A stretch of 17,750 bases of DNA from JAMXLO01 sp035511435 (GCA_035511435.1 DATKFJ010000473.1:1-17750), one strand, 5' to 3'; positions 7,574 to 15,043 are shown, counted from the first letter of the stretch. The notes: generated by a model not told the origin, from the letters alone. Numbers and translations are program-made.

Positions 7574-8461
7574 TTGCATTCCGGGCGCATGCGTTTTCTG
7601 GTTCTTGGCGGCGGCGGCATGCTTGGGCATAAGCTGCTGCAACGCCTGCGGCATGAATTCGAAGTCGCCGGCAGCATCCGCGCATCACAGCCAGGCAGCG
7701 ACCTCGCCAAGGCAGTGCCTGATGTCAGGCTGTTCGGCGGTGTCTCGGCTGACGCCCCGGAGTCGGTCGAGGACGTCCTGCACAGTTTCCGCCCACACGT
7801 CGTGGCGAACTGCATCGGCATCATCAAGCAGATCGCAGAAGCGAAGGACCCGGTTCCGTCCATCACCGTGAACGCCCTGTTCCCACACCAGCTTGCGCGC
7901 CTCTGCGGTCGCTACGATGCGCGGCTGATACATTTCAGTACCGATTGCGTGTTCTCCGGCACCAGGGGGTGCTATACGGAGAACGATCCGCCGGACGCAC
8001 AGGACCTGTACGGTCGAAGCAAGCTGCTGGGCGAGGTTGTCGGACCTGGGTGCCTTACGATCCGCTCCTCGATCATCGGGCACGAGCTGCGGGCAGGCAT
8101 GGGCCTGCTGGAATGGTTCATGGCACAGCGCGGCAATCGGGTGCGAGGCTTCGCCAACGCGCTGTACACCGGCTTGACGACGCCTGCGATGTCCGACCTG
8201 GTCGCTCGTGCCGCGATCGAGTGGCCCGACCTCGACGGCTTGTGGCAGGTGGCGAGCGAGCCGATCAGCAAGTATGACCTGCTGGGTATCGTCAACCGTG
8301 TTTACGGTCTCGGGATTACCATCGAGCGAGACGATGAGTTCCATTGCGACCGCCGGTTGGACGGTGGGCGCTTCAGGACCCGCACCGGTTGGTCCGCACC
8401 GTCCTGGGAAACCATGATTGCGGCGATGCAAGCGGATCACGCGCAGCCGCCGGGCGTATAG
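7574..8461 (+). CDS. SDR-family sugar-nucleotide reductase (RmlD-like)
   Basis: This 295-residue protein resembles dTDP-4-dehydrorhamnose reductase (RmlD) and related NAD(P)-dependent reductases of activated deoxysugars. The N-terminal dinucleotide-binding loop is GGGGMLG (G12, G15, G18). The extended-SDR active site is visible as HFSTDCVFSG (S122, T123) and YGRSK (Y146, K150). PHVVANCIGIIKQ and NALFPHQLARLC are in the expected order between these, and the C-terminal half is the substrate-binding part. The length matches RmlD (about 290-300). It lies just downstream of a glycosyltransferase and probably makes or modifies a sugar donor for the locus. RmlA, RmlB and RmlC are absent from the window, so I do not assign rmlD. 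Related 4-ketosugar reductases are equally possible. The TTG start is chosen for its GGAGG. Confidence 0.88.
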   Translation: MHSGRMRFLVLGGGGMLGHKLLQRLRHEFEVAGSIRASQPGSDLAKAVPDVRLFGGVSADAPESVEDVLHSFRPHVVANCIGIIKQIAEAKDPVPSITVNALFPHQLARLCGRYDARLIHFSTDCVFSGTRGCYTENDPPDAQDLYGRSKLLGEVVGPGCLTIRSSIIGHELRAGMGLLEWFMAQRGNRVRGFANALYTGLTTPAMSDLVARAAIEWPDLDGLWQVASEPISKYDLLGIVNRVYGLGITIERDDEFHCDRRLDGGRFRTRTGWSAPSWETMIAAMQADHAQPPGV

Positions 8462-8495
8462 GGCGATCCCGGTTCGTTGTGAAACGCCAGTATGC

Positions 8496-8523
8496 TTGCA
8501 GGACTTGTATACAAGTCTACAAT
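8496..8523 (+). promoter_or_regulatory. Predicted sigma70-type promoter of the gntR-uxu-ABC operon
   Basis: A -10 TACAAT (8518-8523, 5 of 6 consensus) stands 16 bases after a weak -35 TTGCAG (8496-8501, 3 of 6). Transcription would start near 8530, just before the GAGG ribosome binding site (8533-8536) and the ATG at 8546. Confidence 0.55.
8502..8517. promoter_or_regulatory. 16-bp perfect palindrome, probable GntR/FCD operator
   Basis: GACTTGTATACAAGTC is its own reverse complement. The core TTGTATACAA fits the FadR-subfamily pattern (GTM-N0-1-KAC). It exactly fills the spacer of the predicted promoter and lies 29 bases before the start of a GntR/FCD regulator gene. Autorepression relieved by a pathway intermediate is the simplest reading. 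Confidence 0.75.
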
Positions 8524-8545
8524 CCCATCCGCGAGGACAGGGCGT

Positions 8546-9265
8546 ATGCGGAACGGCGCCGGCGCCGCGATACGCATCGATGAGTTCGAGCCCGCGCGCA
8601 ACGTGGGCAACCGTCTCTACGCGCGGCTGCACGATGACATCCTCAGCGGCAGGCTGCGTCCCGGCCAGGCGCTGTCGGAAACCCGCCTCGCCGTGCAGCA
8701 CGGCATCAGTCGAACGCCGGTGCGCGAGGTATTCCAGCGACTGGTGAAGGATGGCCTGCTGCGCGTGGTGCCGCAGATCGGCAGCTTCGTCGCGCCGATC
8801 AATCTGGCTGCGGTGGCCGACAGCCAGTTCATCCGCGAGGCATTGGAATGCCATGCGGTCGCCGACGCAGCCGAGTGTGCGACGGAGGCGGATGTTCGTA
8901 CGCTGCGGCGGCAGATCGCGCAGCAGCAACGGCGCGTCGCGGTGGGCGATCAGAGCGGTTTCTTTGCGCTGGACGAGGTGATGCATCGGACGATTTTGTC
9001 GATCGGCGGGCATGCCACGGTGTGGGAACTGATCCACTCGGTGAAGGCGCAGCTGGATCGCGTGCGGCATCTCTCACTTGAGGACCGCGACTGGCTGACG
9101 ATGATCCTGCATCAGCACGAGGACATCGTGACGCATATCGCCGCGCACGACTGCAGCGCGGCGGCGCACGCCATGCAGCTGCATCTGCGCACCGTGTTCG
9201 CGGCGATCGATCGCATCGCCGAGCGGCACGCGGAGTTCTTTGAACACCGGAGGGAGGTCACCTGA
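8546..9265 (+). CDS. GntR-family transcriptional regulator with FCD ligand domain
   Basis: This 239-residue regulator has a winged helix-turn-helix at residues about 22-88, with the GntR recognition region LAVQHGISRTPVREVFQRL at 48-66. An all-helical FCD domain follows at about 95-230. The usual FCD metal set is visible: D143 and H147 (LDEVMHRTI), H191 (QHEDIV) and H213 (MQLHL). FCD regulators typically respond to sugar acids or other carboxylates. ATG 8546 has GAGG nine bases upstream. The open frame also runs back to 8492, but that stretch covers the promoter and palindrome. The stop shares one base with the uxuA start (TGATG), so regulator and enzymes are co-transcribed. It probably represses the uxu-ABC operon including itself, with a uronate-pathway intermediate as inducer, as for E. 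coli UxuR/ExuR. Confidence 0.95.
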   Translation: MRNGAGAAIRIDEFEPARNVGNRLYARLHDDILSGRLRPGQALSETRLAVQHGISRTPVREVFQRLVKDGLLRVVPQIGSFVAPINLAAVADSQFIREALECHAVADAAECATEADVRTLRRQIAQQQRRVAVGDQSGFFALDEVMHRTILSIGGHATVWELIHSVKAQLDRVRHLSLEDRDWLTMILHQHEDIVTHIAAHDCSAAAHAMQLHLRTVFAAIDRIAERHAEFFEHRREVT

Positions 9266-9300
9266 TGGAACAGTCCTGGCTGATGGAACAGACCTGGCGT
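9265..9300 (+). repeat. 18-bp tandem duplication at the uxuA start
   Basis: Bases 9265-9282 and 9283-9300 share ATGGAACAG, then one mismatch, then CCTGGC. They encode MEQSWL and MEQTWR. Only the first ATG has a ribosome binding site. Confidence 0.85.
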
Positions 9301-10479
9301 TGGTTCGGCCCCGATGATGCGGTGAAGCTGCACGAGATTCGCCAGACCGGCGCTAGCGGGATTGTCACCGCGCTGCATCACATTCCCTACGGCGTGGTGT
9401 GGAGCCAGCAGGAGATCGCCACGCGCAAGGCGATGATCGAGGCAGATGCATCACTCGGCTTGCGCTGGAGCGTAGTGGAGAGCCTGCCGGTCGCCGAACC
9501 GATCAAGCTGGCAGACGGCAACCTGTCGGCACTGTTCGACAATTACCGCGAATCGCTGCGCAACCTGGGCGCACTCGGCGTCACCACGGTCTGCTACAAC
9601 TTCATGCCGGTGCTGGACTGGACGCGCACGCAGCTTGCCGTGCCGCTGCCCGGCGGCGGCACCGCGCTGCGCTTCAACGCGCATGAATATGCCGCATTCG
9701 ATTGCTTCATGCTGGCGCGCAAGGGCGCTGAAGCGGAGCATGCGCCGGATGTGCTGGCGCGTGCGCGTGCGTGGTTCGATCACTCGTCTGAGAGCGACAA
9801 GGATCGGCTGCTGGCCAACATCATGGCGGGACTGCCGGGCGCCTATGACCGTTACGACGTGCCCGGGCTGCGGCGCATGCTGGACCGCTATGCCGACATC
9901 ACGGCGGAGGACCTGCGTGAGAACCTGGCGCGCTTCCTGCGCGAGGTGGTGCCGGCCGCGGAGGCAGCCGGCGTGCGGCTGTGCATCCATCCCGACGATC
10001 CGCCGCGCCCGCTGTTCGGCCTGCCGCGCATCGTTTCGAACCAGAACGATATCGATTTCCTGCTGGGTGCGGTGGACCGCTTCGCCAATGGGCTGACGCT
10101 GTGCACCGGATCACTCGGTGCCGGTGCGGGCAACGACCTTCCGGCGATGGCGCGGCGGTTCGCATCGCGCACGCATTTCGTGCACCTGCGCAATGTCAGC
10201 AAGGAGCCGGATGGTTCATTCATGGAGGCCGATCATCTCGGCGGCGACGTCGATATCGTCGCGGTGATGTCGGCGATGCTGCACGAGCAGACGCGACGCC
10301 GCGACGCCGGCGACCCGCATTGGCAGCTGCCGTTCCGCCCGGATCACGGGCATGAACTGCTGGATGACAAACAGCGCAAGACGCATCCCGGCTACCCGCT
10401 GATCGGCCGCATGCGCGGGCTGGCGGAACTGCGCGGCGTGATGGTGGCGCTGGCTTCGGTAAAGAAGCCGGCGCTGTGA
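9265..10479 (+). CDS. uxuA: Mannonate dehydratase
   Basis: This 404-residue enzyme converts D-mannonate to 2-keto-3-deoxy-D-gluconate (EC 4.2.1.8) in hexuronate catabolism, in the cytoplasm. MEQTWRWFGPDD and TALHHIPYGVVW are near-identical to other UxuA proteins. The family's divalent-metal ligands can be placed as H242 (IHPDDPP), C280 (LCTGSLG), H307 (VHLRN) and D360 (RPDHG). The length matches the roughly 390-residue family. ATG 9265 overlaps the gntR stop by one base and has GGGAGG seven bases upstream. An 18-bp tandem duplication gives six extra N-terminal residues (MEQSWL), so the ancestral start corresponds to the second ATG at 9283. The gene ends in a 4-bp GTGA overlap with uxuB. Confidence 0.97.
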   Translation: MEQSWLMEQTWRWFGPDDAVKLHEIRQTGASGIVTALHHIPYGVVWSQQEIATRKAMIEADASLGLRWSVVESLPVAEPIKLADGNLSALFDNYRESLRNLGALGVTTVCYNFMPVLDWTRTQLAVPLPGGGTALRFNAHEYAAFDCFMLARKGAEAEHAPDVLARARAWFDHSSESDKDRLLANIMAGLPGAYDRYDVPGLRRMLDRYADITAEDLRENLARFLREVVPAAEAAGVRLCIHPDDPPRPLFGLPRIVSNQNDIDFLLGAVDRFANGLTLCTGSLGAGAGNDLPAMARRFASRTHFVHLRNVSKEPDGSFMEADHLGGDVDIVAVMSAMLHEQTRRRDAGDPHWQLPFRPDHGHELLDDKQRKTHPGYPLIGRMRGLAELRGVMVALASVKKPAL

Positions 10480-11933
10480 CGCGGCTGTCGCGCACTGCAT
10501 TGAATGGCCTGCCGGCGATGGTGCGGCAGCCGCTGTTCGATCCGGCTCGGCTTGGCACCGGCATCGTGCACCTGGGCATCGGTGCTTTCGCGCGCGCGCA
10601 TCTTGCCGCGTATACCCAACCGCTGCTGGCCGATGATCCGTCGTGGGGCGTACTGGGCATCAGCCTGCGCAGCGGCGGCACGCGTGATGCGCTGGCACCG
10701 CAGGACTGGCTGTACTGCCGCGCCGAACGGGATGGCACCGGCGAGCAACTGGCGGTGATGGCGGCACTGACCGGTGTCGTGGTCGGTGCAGGTGCGGCGC
10801 TGGAGCATCTGGTTGATCCGGCCGTGCGCATCGTGACGCTGACCGTGACGGAAAAAGGCTACTGCCGCGATGCCGCGACCGGTGCACTGGATGAGGATGA
10901 CGCGGCGATCCGGCGGGACCTCGCCATGCCGGATGCGCCGGGCAGCGTGCCTGGCCTGCTGGCGATCACACTGCAACGGCGACGCGATGCGGGTGTTGCG
11001 CCGTTCACCGTGCTGAGCTGCGACAACCTTCCGGCGAACGGCGCTGCGACGCGTCGCGTGGTGACGCGGTTTGCCGCGTTGGTTGACCCGTCGCTGGGGC
11101 ATTTCGTGGCGGACCGTGTCGCGTTTCCCGACTGCATGGTGGACCGCATCGTGCCGGCGACCTCGGCTGACGACCGCATCCGGATCGACGCGGCGCTTGG
11201 AGTGCATGACGCGTGGCCGGTGGTGTGCGAGCCGTTCAGCCAGTGGGTGATCGAGGATCGCTTTCCGCAGGGTCGTCCCGCCTGGGAACTGACCGGCGCG
11301 GCGCTGGTGAGCGACGTGCGGCCGTACGAGGACATGAAGCTGCGGCTGCTCAACGGCAGCCATTCCTCGATCGCCTATCTTGGCCAGCTTGCCGGCTGGC
11401 AGACCGTGGCCGATGCGATCGCGGTGCCGGACCTGCGCGAGCACATCGGCGCACTGATGAGCGAGGTGGCGACGACGCTGGTGCTGCCTGGCTCGGTTGA
11501 CCTGCACGGCTATCGCGACGCGTTGCTGACCCGGTTCGCCAATCCGGCGCTGCGGCATCGCACCGCACAGATCGCGATGGACGGTTCGCAGAAGCTGCCG
11601 CAGCGGTTGTTTGCGCCGGCGCTGGTGCGTCTTGCGGCGGGATCGCGTGCGCCGCGCATTGCGCTTGGGATTGCTGCGTGGCTGCGGTTCCTGCAAGGGC
11701 GCGCCGATGATGGAACAGCGCTCACGCTGGATGATCCGCAGGCGGAGCGTCTGCGCGCCGTGGCGTCCGCAGCGCAGGATCCGGCTGCGCTGTGCGATGC
11801 GGTGTTCGGCATGGCGGACATCGTGCCGCCGGCGCTGGCGCCGTTGCGGGACGAGGTTCTGGCGGGGTTGAACAGTCTTTCGACACATGGAGCCAGGCAG
11901 ACCGTGGTGGCATGGAATGAACGTTACAAGTAA
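10476..11933 (+). CDS. uxuB: Fructuronate reductase (mannitol dehydrogenase family)
   Basis: This 485-residue polyol-type dehydrogenase should interconvert D-fructuronate and D-mannonate with NAD(H) (EC 1.1.1.57), supplying the UxuA substrate. The N-terminal Rossmann motif is in GIVHLGIGAFARAHLAAYT. LTVTEKGYC and LSCDNLPANG follow in the usual places. The catalytic signature K-x4-N-x2-H of the long-chain mannitol dehydrogenase family is K288, N293, H296 in KLRLLNGSH. Length fits the family (about 480-490). GTG 10476 overlaps the uxuA stop as GTGA. Adjacency to uxuA favours UxuB. The same fold includes mannitol, arabinitol and tagaturonate enzymes, which sequence reading alone cannot exclude. 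Confidence 0.92.
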   Translation: MTRLSRTALNGLPAMVRQPLFDPARLGTGIVHLGIGAFARAHLAAYTQPLLADDPSWGVLGISLRSGGTRDALAPQDWLYCRAERDGTGEQLAVMAALTGVVVGAGAALEHLVDPAVRIVTLTVTEKGYCRDAATGALDEDDAAIRRDLAMPDAPGSVPGLLAITLQRRRDAGVAPFTVLSCDNLPANGAATRRVVTRFAALVDPSLGHFVADRVAFPDCMVDRIVPATSADDRIRIDAALGVHDAWPVVCEPFSQWVIEDRFPQGRPAWELTGAALVSDVRPYEDMKLRLLNGSHSSIAYLGQLAGWQTVADAIAVPDLREHIGALMSEVATTLVLPGSVDLHGYRDALLTRFANPALRHRTAQIAMDGSQKLPQRLFAPALVRLAAGSRAPRIALGIAAWLRFLQGRADDGTALTLDDPQAERLRAVASAAQDPAALCDAVFGMADIVPPALAPLRDEVLAGLNSLSTHGARQTVVAWNERYK

Positions 11934-11954
11934 GCAACCGGAGGAAAAGCGACG

Positions 11955-12791
11955 ATGTTTCATTTGCAACGACTGACCGGTGCCGGTGTGCTGCTGGCGG
12001 GATTGTTGGCGGCGTTGCCGGCGGTGGCCCAGGCGGTGCCGGCACCGGGGACCAGCCCGCGCATCGATGCGATCAAGAAGGCGGGTGTGTTGCGCGTTGC
12101 CGTGCTGGCGAATGCGCCGTGGCTGGTGGAGAACACCACGGGTTCCGGCGACCACTGGTCCGGGCCGGCCTGGGTGTTGTCCGAGGAGTACGCCAAGCAA
12201 CTCGGCGTCAAGCTGCAACCGGTTCTGGTTTCACATGAAACCAAGATCCCGGTGCTGGCGGCGAACCAGGTGGACATCTCCATCACCGCGTTGGCCGAGA
12301 CGCCGGACCGCGATCCGGTGGTGGATTTCGTGCTGTATTCCAACACGTCGGTCTGCATGTTCGGGCGAGCGGACAATCCGAAGTTCGCGGCGGCCAATAC
12401 GGTGGATGATCTGAACCGGCCGGACATCACCATCGCGTATTTCATTGGGGGCGCCGAGGAGGGATGGGTGAAGCAGCGGTTCCCGAAGGCGAAGTTTTTG
12501 GGTGTGGCAAATTCCGGGGCGACCGCGCCGCTGGAGGATATCATGGCGAAGCGCGCCGACGCGGCGCCGATCAATCGTATTCCGTGGGTGCCGATGGCGC
12601 GCAAGGTGAAGGGGCTGGCGGTGCTGCCGAAGGCGAACAACTGCCAGGACAGCACGGAAAAGGCGCAGCCGGTCGGCATGGCGATCGACAAGAAGCAACC
12701 GGTGTTCCTGGCGTGGCTGCGCGCGGTGGAGACGACCGTGCATCCGAAGCTGGAAGCGGCGGAGCAGCAGGTGGTGGCTACGATGCAGTAG
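11955..12791 (+). CDS. Periplasmic solute-binding protein, polar-amino-acid ABC family
   Basis: This 278-residue protein has a Sec signal peptide: Arg6, a hydrophobic stretch at 10-21, and probable cleavage after A25 or A27 (AVA/AQA). The mature part is an SBP_bac_3 fold: IDAIKKAGVLRVAVLANAPW opens it and SITALAETPDRD gives the conserved Arg (R119) that usually binds the ligand carboxylate. At ADAAPIN the residue that is commonly Asp and holds the amino group of an amino-acid ligand appears to be N207. With the gene 21 bases after uxuB, this suggests a sugar acid rather than an amino acid as ligand. That is inference. GGAGG stands 10 bases before the ATG. The permease genes follow after a 110-bp gap with two hairpins. 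Confidence 0.93.
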   Translation: MFHLQRLTGAGVLLAGLLAALPAVAQAVPAPGTSPRIDAIKKAGVLRVAVLANAPWLVENTTGSGDHWSGPAWVLSEEYAKQLGVKLQPVLVSHETKIPVLAANQVDISITALAETPDRDPVVDFVLYSNTSVCMFGRADNPKFAAANTVDDLNRPDITIAYFIGGAEEGWVKQRFPKAKFLGVANSGATAPLEDIMAKRADAAPINRIPWVPMARKVKGLAVLPKANNCQDSTEKAQPVGMAIDKKQPVFLAWLRAVETTVHPKLEAAEQQVVATMQ

Positions 12792-12810
12792 GGCGTGCTG
12801 GCGTGGCTGC

Positions 12811-12861
12811 GGGAGGGGTTCGATGTCGCCTCCCCTGCCGCTTCCCGCAGGGCGAGCGGGA
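12811..12861 (+). terminator. Tandem hairpins between binding-protein and permease genes (attenuator or mRNA stabiliser)
   Basis: GGGAGG (12811-12816) pairs with CCTCCC (12829-12834) around 12 bases. TCCCGC (12843-12848) pairs with GCGGGA (12856-12861) around 7 bases. No T-run follows. Hairpins after a binding-protein gene often block 3' exonucleases or terminate part of the transcripts, so that the binding protein exceeds the membrane components. Confidence 0.4.
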
Positions 12862-12901
12862 GACGTTCATTGGCTGCGTTTGTGCCTGACGGTGTAGCGT
12901 C

Positions 12902-13567
12902 ATGGATCTTGACTTCTCGCCGGTGATCGAAAGCTGGCGGTTCCTGCTTGGTGGTCTGGAACTGACGCTGGCGCTTGCTGCATTGACCGTGGTGTGCAGC
13001 CTGCTGGTCGGCGGCGCGGTTGGGCTGGGTCGTTGCTATGGGCCAGTGTGGCTGCGCGTGCCGCTGGTGTTCTACATCGACTCGATGCGATCGGTGCCGG
13101 TCCTCGTGGTGCTGGTGTGGAGCTATTTCGCGCTGCCTATCGTTACCGGCGTGACGCTGCCGCCGTTCTGGGCGGCACTGGTGGCACTGTCGCTGCAGAT
13201 CTCTGCGTTCGTGGCGGAGATCGTGCGTGCCGGCGTCAACTCGGTGCGGCCAGGCCAGACACGCGCGGCGCTGGCGCTTGGCATGTCGCAGGCGCAGGCG
13301 ATCCGCGAGGTGGTCCTGCCGCAGGCGATCGTGCGCATGCTGCCGGCGTTCGGCTCCATCATCTCCATCACCATCAAGGACACCGCGATCGCCGCGGTGA
13401 TCGCGGTGCCGGAATACATGAACCGGTCGCAGACGCTCGCCGGCCAGAGCTTCCGGCCGATCGAGGTATTTCTGGTGGCGATGGTGGTCTACTTCATCAT
13501 CCTGTTCCCCACGACGCGCATCGTAGACATGGTCTACGTGCGGCTGGCGCATCTGGGGCGGTCATGA
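12902..13567 (+). CDS. ABC transporter permease, polar-amino-acid (HisM/GltJ) family
   Basis: This 221-residue inner-membrane protein is one of two permeases for the importer. A hydrophobic N-terminal segment (GLELTLALAALTVVCSLLVG) is followed by RSVPVLVVLVWSYFALP, the family's conserved N-terminal block. The EAA loop that docks to the ATPase is EIVRAGVNSVRPGQTRAALA through LGMSQAQAIREVVLPQA. About five membrane segments are predicted, and the length is typical for HisQ/HisM-type proteins. ATG 12902 lacks a strong Shine-Dalgarno sequence. The stop overlaps the next permease start by 4 bp (ATGA). The substrate cannot be read from the permease; it follows the binding protein. Confidence 0.95.
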   Translation: MDLDFSPVIESWRFLLGGLELTLALAALTVVCSLLVGGAVGLGRCYGPVWLRVPLVFYIDSMRSVPVLVVLVWSYFALPIVTGVTLPPFWAALVALSLQISAFVAEIVRAGVNSVRPGQTRAALALGMSQAQAIREVVLPQAIVRMLPAFGSIISITIKDTAIAAVIAVPEYMNRSQTLAGQSFRPIEVFLVAMVVYFIILFPTTRIVDMVYVRLAHLGRS

Positions 13568-14223
13568 ACTTCGACTGGTCCGTGGTATGGACGCACGCGG
13601 GCGAGCTGCTGCAGGGCACCGAGATCACCGTGTTCCTGGCGGTCGTCACCATGATGATCGCAATACCGGGCGGGATCGTACTGGCGCTGCTGCGGCTGTC
13701 AGGTTCGCGCATCCTGTCCGGCGCTAGCGCGAGCTTCACCGAGCTGTTCCGCAACCTGCCGCTGATCCTGGTGATCTATGCGGCGTACTACATCATGCCG
13801 CTGACGCTGAATATCGCGTTGTCGCCGATTGCCACCGGGCTGGTGGCACTGTCGCTGAATGTCTCGGCTTATAACGGTGAGACGTTCCGCGCGGGCATTG
13901 CGTCGATCCGCAAGGGACAGGGCGATGCCGCTTTGGCGCTTGGCATGAGCCGGTGGCAGGCGATGCGCGAGGTGGTGCTGCCGCAGGCGGTGCGCCGCGT
14001 GCTGCCGGTGCTGGCGAGCACATGGGTATCGCTGTTCAAGGATACATCCCTGGTGTCGGTGATTGCGGTCGGCGAGCTGGCTTATACCGCGATGCGGATT
14101 CGCTCGCAGACGTTCCGGGTGCTGGAGATGCTGACGGCGATGGCGGCGATCTATTGGGCGCTGGGCTATCCGCAGGCCAAGCTGGTGGACTGGCTGAACC
14201 GCAAGTACGGGATCAACGAATGA
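13564..14223 (+). CDS. ABC transporter permease, polar-amino-acid (HisQ/GltK) family
   Basis: This 219-residue protein is the partner of the preceding permease. LLQGTEITVFLAVVTMMIAI is the first membrane segment and TELFRNLPLILVIYAAYYI is the conserved N-terminal block. The EAA loop is ETFRAGIASIRKGQGDAALA through LGMSRWQAMREVVLPQA. The protein ends in a short charged tail. ATG 13564 overlaps the upstream stop as ATGA. The frame is also open upstream within the first permease, but only the part from 13564 is family-like. The stop lies in a 17-bp tandem duplication shared with the ATPase start, 13 bases before that ATG. Confidence 0.95.
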   Translation: MNFDWSVVWTHAGELLQGTEITVFLAVVTMMIAIPGGIVLALLRLSGSRILSGASASFTELFRNLPLILVIYAAYYIMPLTLNIALSPIATGLVALSLNVSAYNGETFRAGIASIRKGQGDAALALGMSRWQAMREVVLPQAVRRVLPVLASTWVSLFKDTSLVSVIAVGELAYTAMRIRSQTFRVLEMLTAMAAIYWALGYPQAKLVDWLNRKYGINE

Positions 14224-14241
14224 CCGGGATCAGCGAATGAC
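14208..14241 (+). repeat. 17-bp tandem duplication spanning the permease stop and ATPase start
   Basis: Bases 14208-14224 and 14225-14241 are CGGGATCA, then A or G, then CGAATGAC: 16 of 17 identical. Each copy contains ATGA. The first gives the permease stop plus an orphan ATG (14220) opening a six-codon frame (MTGISE). The second gives that frame's stop plus the ATPase start at 14237. Confidence 0.9.
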
Positions 14242-14980
14242 CGGCGTCATGCTGGAATACGACAACGTGCAGAAGCGGTTTGGCGAATTCGTCGCGCTGG
14301 CCGGCGTGTCGATGGAGGTTCGCACGGGGCAGGTGGTGTGCCTGATCGGGCCGTCCGGTTCGGGCAAGTCCACGCTGCTGCGGTGTACCAACGGGCTGGA
14401 GATGCTGGATGGCGGCGAGATCCGGCTGGAGGGCCAGCCGCTGCCGCGCGACCCGCGTGGCATGCGCGCGGTGCGCCAGCGCATGGGCATGGTGTTTCAG
14501 AACTTCGAGCTGTTTCCGCATCGCACCGCGCTGGCCAATGTGATGAGCGGGCCGGTGACGGTGCTGCGGCTGTCGCGGACGGCGGCGGAGCAGCGTGCGC
14601 GGGCGCTGCTGGAGAAGGTGGATCTGTCCGACAAGGCGATGAGCTATCCGGCCAACCTGTCCGGCGGGCAGCAGCAGCGCGTGGCGATTGCGCGGGCGCT
14701 GGCGATGGAGCCGAACATCATGCTGTTCGACGAGCCGACCTCGGCGTTGGATCCGGAGACGATCGGCGAGGTGCTGAACGTGATGAAGCGGTTGGCGGAG
14801 GAGGGCATGACGATGATCGTGGTGACGCACGAGATGAACTTCGCTCGTCGCGTGGCTGACCATGTGGTGGTGTTCGAGCGCGGGGCGATCATGGAACAGG
14901 GGTCGCCGGTGCAGATCTTCGACGCGCCGCTGATGGAACGGACGCGGGATTTTCTGAGCCATCTGGGGTGGGAGGGGTAG
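14237..14980 (+). CDS. ABC transporter ATP-binding protein, polar-amino-acid family
   Basis: This 247-residue ATPase energises the importer formed by the two preceding permeases. Walker A is GPSGSGKST at 38-46 (K44). The Q-loop is Q88 in VFQNFELFPH, where the FPH form is typical of the GlnQ/HisP group. The signature is LSGGQQQR at 141-148, Walker B ends at D165 with catalytic E166 (LFDEPTSALD), and the switch His is H198. The length is standard. ATG 14237 lies in the second copy of the 17-bp duplication. M5 (14249) is an alternative start. Gene order (binding protein, permease, permease, ATPase) is complete, and nothing in the same direction follows closely, so the operon probably ends here. 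Confidence 0.96.
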   Translation: MTGVMLEYDNVQKRFGEFVALAGVSMEVRTGQVVCLIGPSGSGKSTLLRCTNGLEMLDGGEIRLEGQPLPRDPRGMRAVRQRMGMVFQNFELFPHRTALANVMSGPVTVLRLSRTAAEQRARALLEKVDLSDKAMSYPANLSGGQQQRVAIARALAMEPNIMLFDEPTSALDPETIGEVLNVMKRLAEEGMTMIVVTHEMNFARRVADHVVVFERGAIMEQGSPVQIFDAPLMERTRDFLSHLGWEG

Positions 14981-15027
14981 TGCGTTGGTTGTGGGGTTGG
15001 TGCGGTGCCCACTTCGCCTGCCGCCTG

Positions 15028-15043
15028 CCCCTGCTGCAAGGGG
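15028..15043. terminator. Hairpin between converging genes, possible terminator
   Basis: CCCCT (15028-15032) pairs with AGGGG (15039-15043) around a 6-base loop, in the 83-bp gap between the ATPase gene and the converging ribF. Only a broken T-run (GTTTCGTT) follows on the plus strand, so it is a weak candidate. Confidence 0.35.

Noticed and set aside
10392..12218. A 608-codon minus-strand open frame across uxuA, uxuB and the binding-protein gene
   Set aside because: It is the antisense of recognised genes, its translation is His/Arg/Gln-rich with no family likeness, and it crosses three gene boundaries. Such frames are common in GC-rich DNA.
11960..13552. A 530-codon minus-strand open frame across the importer genes
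   Set aside because: It is the antisense of the binding-protein and first permease genes and resembles no protein.
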